Positions 1 to 7,610 of a DNA stretch of 41,831 bases are shown here, in pieces. A model generated the notes under the pieces. That model made no database searches and had not been told where the DNA came from. It saw only the letters and a program-made list of their open reading frames with translations. The position numbers and the translations under genes were made by a program. The stretch covers positions 1-41,831 of the forward strand of contig JAFONM010000015.1 in NCBI GenBank assembly GCA_017418445.1, in the 5' to 3' direction. The stretch is from Kiritimatiellia bacterium. GTDB taxonomy: Bacteria; Verrucomicrobiota; Kiritimatiellia; RFP12; UBA1067. Each line of letters opens with the position of its first letter. Position 1 is the first letter of the stretch.

Positions 1-155
1 GGGGTGCCCGCGAACTGCGGGTCGGGCGAGCAGGTCGGGACAAGACCCCGGATCCCGCCTATGTCAGCAATTGGGTTCAACTGTTCGCAATCGCACCCGC
101 TGATTGACCCGAGGCGGGTCAAAATGATATAATACCATCTACTTAACTTCCAAGT
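1..155. other. Left-edge segment with no recognised gene
   Basis: I recognise no gene here. One plus-strand frame is open from the window edge to a stop at 130-132, but its product resembles nothing I know and its codons lack the C/G third-position bias of the real genes nearby. A short GC-rich hairpin (arms 7-11 and 17-21) and other small stems are present, but the signature motifs of RNase P RNA, tmRNA or SRP RNA are not. The right part holds the promoter of the tRNA gene. Confidence 0.4.
104..133 (+). promoter_or_regulatory. Promoter of tRNA-Arg and probably nadE
   Basis: A -35 TTGACC at 104-109 is followed after 18 bases by TATAAT at 128-133, with TGA just before it giving an extended -10. 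The tRNA begins 22 bases after the -10. The -35 sits inside a perfect inverted repeat (TTGACCC at 104-110, GGGTCAA at 116-122). The -10 is nearly symmetrical, because the other strand reads TGGTATTAT at 137-129. Confidence 0.75.
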
Positions 156-232
156 GGGATCGTAGCTCAACTGGACAGAGCGACGGTTTCCTAAACCGTA
201 GGTTCCGGGTTCGATTCCCGGCGGTCCCACCA
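156..232 (+). tRNA. tRNA-Arg, anticodon CCT
   Basis: The cloverleaf folds completely. The acceptor stem pairs GGGATCG (156-162) with CGGTCCC, the D stem is GCTC/GAGC, and the anticodon stem is ACGGT/ACCGT with loop TTCCTAA, giving anticodon CCT. The T stem is CCGGG/CCCGG. The discriminator is A and CCA is encoded at 230-232. It reads AGG, a codon used often for arginine in the genes of this window. Only 18 bases separate the CCA end from the nadE start codon, so the two are probably made as one transcript and separated by tRNA 3' processing. Confidence 0.97.
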
Positions 233-250
233 GTTTCCTAAGCGCGAGAA

Positions 251-2164
251 ATGAACGACTTCATCAGAGTTGCGGCGGCCGTGCCGCGTGTGAGGCCTGC
301 GGACGTCGCCGGGAATGTCGCCAGCATCCTCAGACTGCTGGGAGAATCCGCCAGGAAGGGTGTCGATCTCGTCGTGTTCCCGGAGCTCGCGATCACGGGT
401 TACACCTGCGGCGATCTTTTCTACCGTCCCGATCTTCTAGAGAACAGTCTCGCCGGTCTCAGGAAGCTCGCGAAGGCTTCCGCGAAGCCCGGCTGCCCGG
501 CGTTCGCGGTGGGACTCCCCGTCCGCGTCTCGGGACGCATCTTCAACTGCGCGGCCTTCGTCGCCGGCGGCAGGGTTGTCGGATTCGTCCCGAAGACGTA
601 TCTGCCCACGACGCACGAATTCTACGAGGCGCGCTGGTTCGCGAGCGCTCTCGACGCGACCGAATGCGAGATTGACGGAATCCCGTTCGGCAACGACCTC
701 GCGTTCACGCTGCTGAACGGCGCCGTCGTCGGCATCGAGCTCTGCGAGGACATGTGGTCCGCGAACCCGCCTTCGACGACACTCGCGCTCGGCGGGGCGA
801 ACGTGATCCTCAACCTCAGCGCCTCGAACGAGCTTGTCGGCAAGACCGAATACCGCCGCTCGCTCGTGGCCGGACAGTCCGCCCGCTGCATTGCGGCATA
901 CGTCTACGCAGGCGCCGGAGTCGGCGAGTCGACGACCGACCTCGTGTTCGGCGGACACACGCTCGTCGCCGAGAACGGAACGCTTCTCGCGGAAGGCGAG
1001 AGGTTCGTCCGCGGCGAGACGCTGACGATCGCCGACGTGGACGTCTCCTATCTCGATTTCGAGCGCAGCGGCAACTATGCCTTCAGGGTCGCGGCGGCGA
1101 ATGCGGATCCCGTTCGCGTCGCAGAGGCGCCGGTGCGCGCCGCAAAGCCGCGTGCTGTCCTGATGCGCGCGGTCGATCCGCATCCGTTCGTTCCCGACGA
1201 GGAGGCGGACCGCGACGCACGCTGCGAGGAGATTCTCGCGATTCAGTCGACGGGACTCGCGACGAGGCTCGAGGCGATCGGATGCAGGAACGTCGTCCTC
1301 GGACTTTCCGGCGGACTCGACTCCGCGCTCGCGCTGCTCGTCTGCATCGAGGCTTTCGACAGACTCGGACTCGACAGGAAGGGCATCCACGTCTTCACCA
1401 TGCCCGGCTTCGGAACCTCGGAGCGCACCAGGGGCAACGCCGAGCTTCTCGCGGAGGGCTTCGGGATTCCGCTCGAGACGATCGACATCGCCGAGACGAC
1501 GCGCCGTCACCTCGCGGACATCGGTCGCGACGAGTCCGTCCACGACATCACCTACGAAAACGCACAGGCGCGCGGCCGTACGTACATCCTCATGGACGAG
1601 GCGAACAAGCACGACGCGATCGTCGTCGGGACCGGCGACCTCTCCGAGCTCGCGCTCGGATGGTGCACGTTCAACGGCGACCACATGTCCATGTACGGCG
1701 TCAACGCGGGCGTTCCCAAGACGCTCGTAAGGTACATCGTCAAACGGTACGCGACGAGCGGATGCAGGTCGTCCAGGGGCGCCGCTAAGATCGCGAAGGC
1801 TCTCCTGGACATCCTCGCGACGCCCGTCTCGCCGGAACTCCTGCCCGCCGGGAAGGACGGCAGGATCTCGCAGAGGACCGAGGACAAGGTCGGTCCCTAC
1901 GAGCTCCACGACTTCTTCCTGTACCATTTCGTCAGGCGCGGCGCGTCGAAGGAGAAGATGTCCCTGCTGGCTTCAATCGCCTTCAGGGGAGTCTATTCGA
2001 AAACCGTCGTCGACAAGTGGCTCGACGTCTTCCTCCGCCGCTTCAGCACGCAGCAGTTCAAGCGCAACTCGATGCCGGACGGGCCCAAGGTCGGCAGTCT
2101 CAACCTTTCGCCGCGCGGAGACTGGAGAATGCCCAGCGACGCGAAGCCGTCCTCCGTCAAGTGA
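251..2164 (+). CDS. nadE: Glutamine-dependent NAD+ synthetase
   Basis: This enzyme makes NAD+ from deamido-NAD+, ATP and glutamine in the last step of NAD synthesis, in the cytoplasm. The N-terminal half (about residues 5-270) is a nitrilase-type glutaminase with the catalytic triad Glu45 (FPELAITGY), Lys115 (PKTYLPT) and Cys165 (ELCEDMW). The C-terminal half is the ATP-pyrophosphatase synthetase domain, with the P-loop SGGLDS at 353-358 and the later motif GTGDLSELALGW. At 637 residues it fits the two-domain bacterial family. The ATG at 251 is 18 bases after the tRNA-Arg CCA end, with only a weak ribosome binding site. The helicase gene follows after 3 bases, so nadE probably leads a four-gene unit. 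Confidence 0.96.
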   Translation: MNDFIRVAAAVPRVRPADVAGNVASILRLLGESARKGVDLVVFPELAITGYTCGDLFYRPDLLENSLAGLRKLAKASAKPGCPAFAVGLPVRVSGRIFNCAAFVAGGRVVGFVPKTYLPTTHEFYEARWFASALDATECEIDGIPFGNDLAFTLLNGAVVGIELCEDMWSANPPSTTLALGGANVILNLSASNELVGKTEYRRSLVAGQSARCIAAYVYAGAGVGESTTDLVFGGHTLVAENGTLLAEGERFVRGETLTIADVDVSYLDFERSGNYAFRVAAANADPVRVAEAPVRAAKPRAVLMRAVDPHPFVPDEEADRDARCEEILAIQSTGLATRLEAIGCRNVVLGLSGGLDSALALLVCIEAFDRLGLDRKGIHVFTMPGFGTSERTRGNAELLAEGFGIPLETIDIAETTRRHLADIGRDESVHDITYENAQARGRTYILMDEANKHDAIVVGTGDLSELALGWCTFNGDHMSMYGVNAGVPKTLVRYIVKRYATSGCRSSRGAAKIAKALLDILATPVSPELLPAGKDGRISQRTEDKVGPYELHDFFLYHFVRRGASKEKMSLLASIAFRGVYSKTVVDKWLDVFLRRFSTQQFKRNSMPDGPKVGSLNLSPRGDWRMPSDAKPSSVK

Positions 2165-2167
2165 CCG

Positions 2168-4279
2168 ATGACCGACTTCTCACAGCTGCTCAACCCAGAA
2201 CAGTGCGCTGCCGCGACAGCAGGTGACGGCCCGTTGCTCGTCCTTGCAGCGGCCGGGACCGGCAAGACGCGCACGCTCGTCCACCGCGTCGCGTACCTCG
2301 TCGAGCAGGGTGTTCCGGCGGAGCGGATACTTCTCCTCACGTTCACGAACCGCGCCGCGCGCGAAATGCGCGAAAGGGCGGCGAAGGTCGTCGGACCCGA
2401 AGTCGCATCGATATGGTCCGGGACGTTCCACTCGATCTGCGCGAGGCTTCTCCGCCGGTACGGATCGTTCATCGGATACAGGCCGGACTTCAGCATCATC
2501 GACGAGGACGACCAGAAGAAGCTGATGGGCGAGCTCATCAAGGCGTCCGTCGCGAATCCGAAGGACTTCGTCAAGAAGGAAGTCGTCCTCAAGATGATAA
2601 GCGAGGCCGCGAACGAGGGCCGGAGCGTCGAGTCCATCGCGCAGCGCTGGCAGACGAAGGCCGCGGGATTCGAGCCGGGGGACATCGCCGCCCTCGCGGA
2701 AAAGTACGCGAAGCGCAAGGGCGAGCTAGGCGTCATGGACTTCGACGACCTGCTGGTCAACGGACTGCGGCTCCTCAAGGAGGCGGACCGGATACGCGAG
2801 CTCCTGCAGGAGCACTTTCTGCACATCCTGGTCGACGAATACCAGGACACGAACGGACTCCAGGCCGAGTTCACGGACATCCTGGCCGCGAAGCACCGCA
2901 ACATCATGGCGGTCGGAGACGACTTCCAGTGCATCTACACGTGGCGCGGCGCGAAGATAGAGAACATCATGGAGTTTCCGAACCGCTGGCCCGGCTGCAG
3001 GATCGTCAAGCTCGAGCGGAACTACAGGTCTCTTTCCGGAATCCTCGACGTCGCGAACGTCGTCATGCGAGATGCGCCGAACCAGTTCGAGAAGCAGCTG
3101 AAGCCGACGCGCACCGGCGGCGTGGGACTCCGTCCCGAAATCGTGAAGGTCTTCGACGGAAGGGCGCAGGCGAACGAGATATACAGGCTAGTCACGGAGG
3201 CGAGGTCCAACGGATACAGGTGGCGCGACATCGCGGTCCTCTACAGGAGCCACTTCCAGTCCATCGAGATACAGATGCTCCTCGCGCGAATGCGCGTCCC
3301 GCACCACATCACGTCCGGTCTCGGCGTATTCGAGCGCGTCCACGTCAAGGACGTCCTGGCCTATCTGCGTCTTCTCGTCAAACCCACCGACGAACTCTCC
3401 TTCATCAGGTTCGCGACTCTCCTCCCGGGAGTAGGCGAGACGGGCGCCCGCAGGTACTGGGCAGGGCTCGGCGGCAGCTTCGCTCCGCAGAGCCCGGCCA
3501 GCAGGTCCGTCCTCAGGGGCATGCTCGCGAAGCGCGCGATCCCGCAGTACGACCTCGTCGTCAAGGCGTTCGAGCGCGCGGGCGAGCATCTCGAGGCGGA
3601 GGAGACCGGCGAACTCATTACGGACTTCACGGACTTCTTCTACGAGGACCGTCTCAGGGAGGAGCTGGAGGAGGTTGACGCCGAGGACAGGCTCAACGAC
3701 CTCAAGGAACTCGCGGCGCAGATCGCGGGTGCCGAGAACGGACTCGCGGGATTCCTCAACGACGTGGCGCTGATGACGAACCTCGACGCGCGCAGGAACG
3801 ATCCCGAAGCGGACGCGATGACGCTTTCGACGATCCACCAGGCAAAGGGCATGGAATGGCCCGTCGTCCTGATACCGTGGTGCAGCGATGGTCTGTTCCC
3901 GTCCGCCAAGTCCGCCGAGGACGGACGCATCGACGAGGAGCGTCGCCTGTTCTACGTCGCGACGACGCGCGCCAGGGATGTTCTTGCGTACTTCACGCCG
4001 ATCATGCGCCAGATGTCCGATGGCGGAATATACCCGATCGAGCAGTCCGAATTCATCAAGGAGATTCCGCCCGAACTCGCGGAGCGCCGCAACGTACAGG
4101 CGGCGTACGGAGAATACGGCGGCTACTCGCGTCCTGGCTATGGTGGCGGAAGCTACGGCGGCGGGTACGGCGGAGGTCGCGGATACGGCGGCGGCGGCTA
4201 TGGCGGCGGGTACGGCGGAGGTCGCGGATACGGCGGCGGGAGGCCGAAGCCCGTAATCAAGAAGACGTGGCGGCGCTGA
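2168..4279 (+). CDS. UvrD/PcrA-type superfamily 1 DNA helicase with Gly/Tyr-rich tail
   Basis: This is an ATP-dependent 3'-5' DNA helicase of the UvrD/PcrA/Rep group, expected to act in repair or replication restart. Visible motifs in order are the Q-motif region (NPEQCAA), Walker A AGTGKT (29-34), motif Ia (TFTNRAAREM), Walker B DEYQD (223-227), motif III (GDDFQCIYTWRGA), motif IV (ERNYRS), motif V (STIHQAKGMEWP) and motif VI (EERRLFYVATTRAR). The length of 703 residues is normal. The end is not: from about residue 648 the chain becomes a low-complexity run of Gly, Tyr and Arg (GGGYGGGRGYGGG units), closing with a basic tail KKTWRR. UvrD and PcrA usually carry a small Tudor-like domain there. 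It sits between nadE (3-base gap) and the kinase gene (1-base gap). Assignment to uvrD, pcrA or rep is not certain. Confidence 0.93.
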   Translation: MTDFSQLLNPEQCAAATAGDGPLLVLAAAGTGKTRTLVHRVAYLVEQGVPAERILLLTFTNRAAREMRERAAKVVGPEVASIWSGTFHSICARLLRRYGSFIGYRPDFSIIDEDDQKKLMGELIKASVANPKDFVKKEVVLKMISEAANEGRSVESIAQRWQTKAAGFEPGDIAALAEKYAKRKGELGVMDFDDLLVNGLRLLKEADRIRELLQEHFLHILVDEYQDTNGLQAEFTDILAAKHRNIMAVGDDFQCIYTWRGAKIENIMEFPNRWPGCRIVKLERNYRSLSGILDVANVVMRDAPNQFEKQLKPTRTGGVGLRPEIVKVFDGRAQANEIYRLVTEARSNGYRWRDIAVLYRSHFQSIEIQMLLARMRVPHHITSGLGVFERVHVKDVLAYLRLLVKPTDELSFIRFATLLPGVGETGARRYWAGLGGSFAPQSPASRSVLRGMLAKRAIPQYDLVVKAFERAGEHLEAEETGELITDFTDFFYEDRLREELEEVDAEDRLNDLKELAAQIAGAENGLAGFLNDVALMTNLDARRNDPEADAMTLSTIHQAKGMEWPVVLIPWCSDGLFPSAKSAEDGRIDEERRLFYVATTRARDVLAYFTPIMRQMSDGGIYPIEQSEFIKEIPPELAERRNVQAAYGEYGGYSRPGYGGGSYGGGYGGGRGYGGGGYGGGYGGGRGYGGGRPKPVIKKTWRR
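4157..4239 (+). repeat. Two identical 38-bp units, 45-bp period, in the helicase tail
   Basis: Positions 4157-4194 and 4202-4239 are identical over 38 bases, offset by exactly 45 bases (15 codons). Gain or loss of a unit would therefore keep the reading frame. The repeat encodes the GGGYGGGRGYGGG pattern. Exact DNA identity, not just protein similarity, suggests recent duplication by slippage or recombination. Confidence 0.9.
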
Positions 4280-4280
4280 G

Positions 4281-5708
4281 ATGGACCTCTCGATCGAGAA
4301 CCTGCTGGCGAAGCGCGAGGTCCGCAAGGCATACGGCGGCGGACGTCTTCCGCTTGGCACGGTCGTGGGGGACTGGAAGGTCGCCGCGTTCGTGGGTGCC
4401 GGAGGATCTGCCGAGGTCTATCGCGTCACCGGGACGAAGATGGACGCGGAGGCCGCCCTCAAGCTTCTCGTCAACGGCAAGCCCGAGTACCGCGAGCGTT
4501 TCATGCGCGAGATGGAGGTTATGGGTTCGCTTTCCGTTTCGTCGATTCCGCGCTTCCTCGGTTCGGGAACGTACGACGGCAGTCCCTGGTACGTGATGGA
4601 ATATCTGCAGCCCGTTCTTTTCCCAGTGGAGAATCCCAGGGACTTCGCGGTAGATCTCGCATTGGCCGTCGACGAACTGCATGACTCCGGCTACGTCCAT
4701 TGCGATCTCAAGCCGACCAACATACTCGCGAGAAAGAACGGGGAGCTGGTCCTCGCGGACCTTGGACTCGTCACGAAGATCGGCGAGAAGGGGCGGCACG
4801 GCGTCGGCACCAAGGGCTACGCGGCGCCCGAGCAGCTCATCGACGGCACGGCATCCGTCAGGAGCGACGTGTTCTCGATAGGGAAGATCCTCAAGTCCGC
4901 GGCCGGCGGACGCCTGCCGCACCGCCTCCGCACGGTCGTCCGGAAGGCTACGCACGAGGATCCTGAGGAACGCTACGCCGACGCCGTGGAGCTCGCGAAC
5001 GCCGTCGTCGGGAGCCGCTGGGGACGTATTCTCCCTTACGTCGCCGCCGCTTTAGTCCTTGCCGTCGCCGTTAGATTCGCTGTTTCCTGGCTCGCTCCCG
5101 AACGGCCCGACCCGAACGCCGACTGCGAGAAATTCGTCAAACTCGTCGAGGAGAGGATGGCCGAACAGTCGAAGCCCAGGACGTTCGCCGAGATCCTCGC
5201 GCTCGCGGAGTCCGGCGACTCGAAGGCGCAGGCGGACGTCGCGGAACGCTACTACTACGGCAGGGGAGTCGAGACGAACAAGGCGGAGGCCGTGCGCTGG
5301 TACGCCCATGCCGCCGAGGCGGGGCATCTCGGGGCGAAGGATTCGCTGGGGCTCTGCTACCTGTACGGCTACGGCTGCGGGAGGGATCCCGTGAAGGCGG
5401 CGAAGTTCTTCACCGAGGCCGCCGAGGAGGAGCATCCGAGCGCCATGAACAACCTCGCCTTCTGCTACAGGAACGGAATCGGCGTGGAGCGCGACGAGCA
5501 CAAGGCGTTCGTGTGGGCGAAGATGGCGGCGGACAAGGGACACGCGCCGTCCGAGACGATGGTGGCGGAATGCTATCTGGAGGGGCGCGGAGTGGAGAAG
5601 GACGTCGAGTCGGCGATGATCTGGCTCAGGCGTGCCGCGCGAAAGGGCAATGCAAGGGCGAAGATGCTGTTGAAGGCGCATGAATCGGATTCTGTTCGAG
5701 AAGAGTGA
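4281..5708 (+). CDS. Membrane Ser/Thr protein kinase with Sel1-like repeats
   Basis: This is a Hanks-type protein kinase tethered to the membrane. The compact kinase domain (about 31-245) shows the glycine loop GAGGSAEVY, the ATP-anchoring Lys61 (ALKLL), catalytic Asp142 in HCDLKPTN, the metal-binding Asp160 in ADLG, and AAPE. It departs from the usual HRD and DFG motifs: HCD lacks the Arg (a non-RD kinase) and DLG replaces DFG. The key catalytic Asp and Lys residues are kept, so activity is plausible. One hydrophobic helix (about 250-270) follows, then about four Sel1-like repeats (about 310-455; YYYGRGVETNKAEAV type) that probably bind a protein partner. Whether the repeats are periplasmic depends on topology. 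Its 3' end overlaps rsmE by 29 bases. The target is unknown. Confidence 0.92.
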   Translation: MDLSIENLLAKREVRKAYGGGRLPLGTVVGDWKVAAFVGAGGSAEVYRVTGTKMDAEAALKLLVNGKPEYRERFMREMEVMGSLSVSSIPRFLGSGTYDGSPWYVMEYLQPVLFPVENPRDFAVDLALAVDELHDSGYVHCDLKPTNILARKNGELVLADLGLVTKIGEKGRHGVGTKGYAAPEQLIDGTASVRSDVFSIGKILKSAAGGRLPHRLRTVVRKATHEDPEERYADAVELANAVVGSRWGRILPYVAAALVLAVAVRFAVSWLAPERPDPNADCEKFVKLVEERMAEQSKPRTFAEILALAESGDSKAQADVAERYYYGRGVETNKAEAVRWYAHAAEAGHLGAKDSLGLCYLYGYGCGRDPVKAAKFFTEAAEEEHPSAMNNLAFCYRNGIGVERDEHKAFVWAKMAADKGHAPSETMVAECYLEGRGVEKDVESAMIWLRRAARKGNARAKMLLKAHESDSVREE

Positions 5709-6411
5709 GATCGTCGACGGACTCGCGACGTTCGGCGGAGAGAGGGCGGAGCACGTCCTCTCGTTCCTGCACGGCGAGGTCGGTCAGGCGCTCAAGACGG
5801 GCGAGGTGGACGGTCCGATCGGGACCTCCGTCATCGAGCGCATCGACGGACGCACGGTCACGGTGAGGGTCAGCCACGGCGAGCCGTCGCTCGCGCCGTG
5901 GTGCGACCTCGTGCTCGCGCCTCCGCGTCCGAGGGCGATGAAGCGACTCATGCCGCAGCTCGCGACGCTCGGAGCGGGGAGGATCTTCCTCGTCGGAGCG
6001 AAGAAGGTCGAGAAGGACTTCTGGGGCGCGACGCTTCTCAACGAGTCCGAGTACCGTCCGCTCTTCCTCGCGGGATTGATGCAGGCGGGGACGACGGCGA
6101 TGCCTGTCGTCGAGACCAGGAGGAACTTCAGGAAGTTCGTGAACGAGGAGCTCGACGCGCTGTTCCCGGGCTCGCACCGCGTCGTCGCTCATCCATACGG
6201 AGAGGGCGGTCCGCGGCAAAAATCGGAAATGCCGCGCGGAAGGCTGCTCCTCGCCGTCGGACCGGAGGGCGGGTGGACGGACGAGGAGGTCGAACTTCTC
6301 GAATCGAAGGGATTCGAGCGCATATCCCTCGGTCCGCGGATACTGAAGACGGAGACGGCGGTCGTCGGACTCCTCGTCATGCTGGGCGCAAGAAACGAAA
6401 AAATGGTATAA
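5680..6411 (+). CDS. rsmE: 16S rRNA (uracil1498-N3)-methyltransferase RsmE
   Basis: This enzyme methylates U1498 of 16S rRNA using S-adenosylmethionine and belongs to the SPOUT (knotted) class. The C-terminal knot motifs are clear: LAVGPEGGWTDEEVE and LGPRILKTETAVV. The 243-residue length is normal. The ATG at 5680 lies inside the end of the kinase gene (29-base overlap), and the N-terminus MNRILFEK fits the family's short start. The last codons (ATG GTA TAA, 6403-6411) coincide with the -10 element of the next promoter. Confidence 0.94.
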   Translation: MNRILFEKSEIVDGLATFGGERAEHVLSFLHGEVGQALKTGEVDGPIGTSVIERIDGRTVTVRVSHGEPSLAPWCDLVLAPPRPRAMKRLMPQLATLGAGRIFLVGAKKVEKDFWGATLLNESEYRPLFLAGLMQAGTTAMPVVETRRNFRKFVNEELDALFPGSHRVVAHPYGEGGPRQKSEMPRGRLLLAVGPEGGWTDEEVELLESKGFERISLGPRILKTETAVVGLLVMLGARNEKMV

Positions 6412-6412
6412 T
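6404..6412 (+). promoter_or_regulatory. Extended -10 promoter of fucO, overlapping the rsmE stop
   Basis: TGG at 6404-6406 plus TATAAT at 6407-6412, with an A-rich stretch just upstream and no recognisable -35 at the usual distance. The rsmE stop codon TAA (6409-6411) is part of the hexamer. A leader of about 40 bases and a good ribosome binding site AAAGGAG (6446-6452) precede the fucO ATG. Confidence 0.75.
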
Positions 6413-6461
6413 AGGGCAAATCAACCAAGTGGAGAACAACTCCACAAAGGAGCAAACAGAA

Positions 6462-7610
6462 ATGGTAAACAGGATAATTCTGAACGAAACCTCGTATCAC
6501 GGCGCCGGAGCGGTCAATGCGATCACGGCCGAACTCGCCGCTCGCGGACTCAAGAAGCCGATCGTGTTCTCCGATCCCGACCTCGTCAAGTTCGGCGTCA
6601 CGAAGAAGGTGACGGATATCCTCGACAAGGCGAAGGTCAAGTACGCCCTCTACACCGACATCAAGCCGAATCCCACAATCGCCAACGTCAAGAACGGCGT
6701 CAAGGCGTTCAGGAAGGCGAAGGCCGACATGATCATCGCGATCGGCGGCGGATCCTCCATGGACACCGCGAAGGCCGTCGGCATCATCATGGCGAACCCG
6801 AAGTTCGCGGACGTCCGTTCGCTCGAGGGCGTCGCCCCGACGAAGAATCCGTCGAAGCCGATCTTCGCCGTCCCGACGACCGCCGGCACCGCGGCCGAGG
6901 TGACGATCAACTACGTCATCACCGACGTCGAGAAGAAGAGGAAGTTCGTCTGCGTCGATCCGCACGACATCCCGGTCGTGGCCTTTGTCGATCCCGTCAT
7001 GATGTCCACGATGCCCAGGAGCCTGACGGCGTTCACGGGAATGGACGCTCTCACCCACGCGATCGAGGGGCTCATCACGAAGGGCGCCTGCGCGATGACC
7101 GACATGATGCACCTCGAGGCCATCAGGCTCATCTCGCTCTCGCTCCGCGACGCCGTCGCCAACAAGCCTTCGGGCCGCGAGGGCATGGCGCTCGGGCAGT
7201 ACATCGCCGGAATGGGCTTCTCCAACGTCGGTCTCGGCATAGACCACTCGATGGCGCACGGACTCTCCGCGCTCTACGACATGCCGCACGGCAAGGCCTG
7301 CGCGATCCTTCTCCCGACCGCGATGAAGTTCAACGCCCCCAAGACGGGCGACAAGTACCGCAAGATCGCGATCGCGATGGGCGTGAAGGGAGCCGAGAAG
7401 ATGCCCCTCGCCAAGGTCCGCAAGGCCGCGATCGCCGCGGTCGAGAAGCTCTCGAAGGACGTCGGAATTCCGCCGAGCCTCAAGGGAGTCCTGAAGAAGG
7501 AGGACGTGAACTTCCTCGCGAAGTCCGCGTACGCCGACGCGTGCCGTCCGGGCAATCCGCGCGACTGCGACGTCAAGACGATCGAGAAGCTCTACCTCTC
7601 GCTCATCTGA
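6462..7610 (+). CDS. fucO: Iron-type alcohol dehydrogenase, lactaldehyde reductase (FucO) type
   Basis: This is a group III metal-dependent NAD(P)-linked alcohol dehydrogenase. The closest match I recognise is FucO, which reduces L-lactaldehyde to 1,2-propanediol during anaerobic fucose or rhamnose breakdown. NAD-binding GGGSSMDTAK is at about 95-104. The metal ligands align with FucO: Asp195, His199 (FTGMDALTHA), His262 (DHSMAHG) and His276 (DMPHGKA). At 382 residues it matches family length. The ATG at 6462 is chosen because AAAGGAG lies 9 bases upstream and the TGGTATAAT promoter precedes it. Its stop overlaps the end of the opposite-strand sugar transferase gene by 19 bases. Substrate could instead be another aldehyde or 1,3-propanediol; no fucose or rhamnose pathway genes are nearby. 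Confidence 0.85.
   Translation: MVNRIILNETSYHGAGAVNAITAELAARGLKKPIVFSDPDLVKFGVTKKVTDILDKAKVKYALYTDIKPNPTIANVKNGVKAFRKAKADMIIAIGGGSSMDTAKAVGIIMANPKFADVRSLEGVAPTKNPSKPIFAVPTTAGTAAEVTINYVITDVEKKRKFVCVDPHDIPVVAFVDPVMMSTMPRSLTAFTGMDALTHAIEGLITKGACAMTDMMHLEAIRLISLSLRDAVANKPSGREGMALGQYIAGMGFSNVGLGIDHSMAHGLSALYDMPHGKACAILLPTAMKFNAPKTGDKYRKIAIAMGVKGAEKMPLAKVRKAAIAAVEKLSKDVGIPPSLKGVLKKEDVNFLAKSAYADACRPGNPRDCDVKTIEKLYLSLI

Noticed and set aside
1-128. Leftward open frame starting near the minus-strand TGGTATTAT
   Set aside because: It is open to the edge from a TTG, but the product is not recognisable and 40 codons are too few to judge.
1-132. Possible partial gene or structured RNA at the left edge
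   Set aside because: An open frame and small hairpins exist, but codon use does not match the window and no RNA family motif could be identified.
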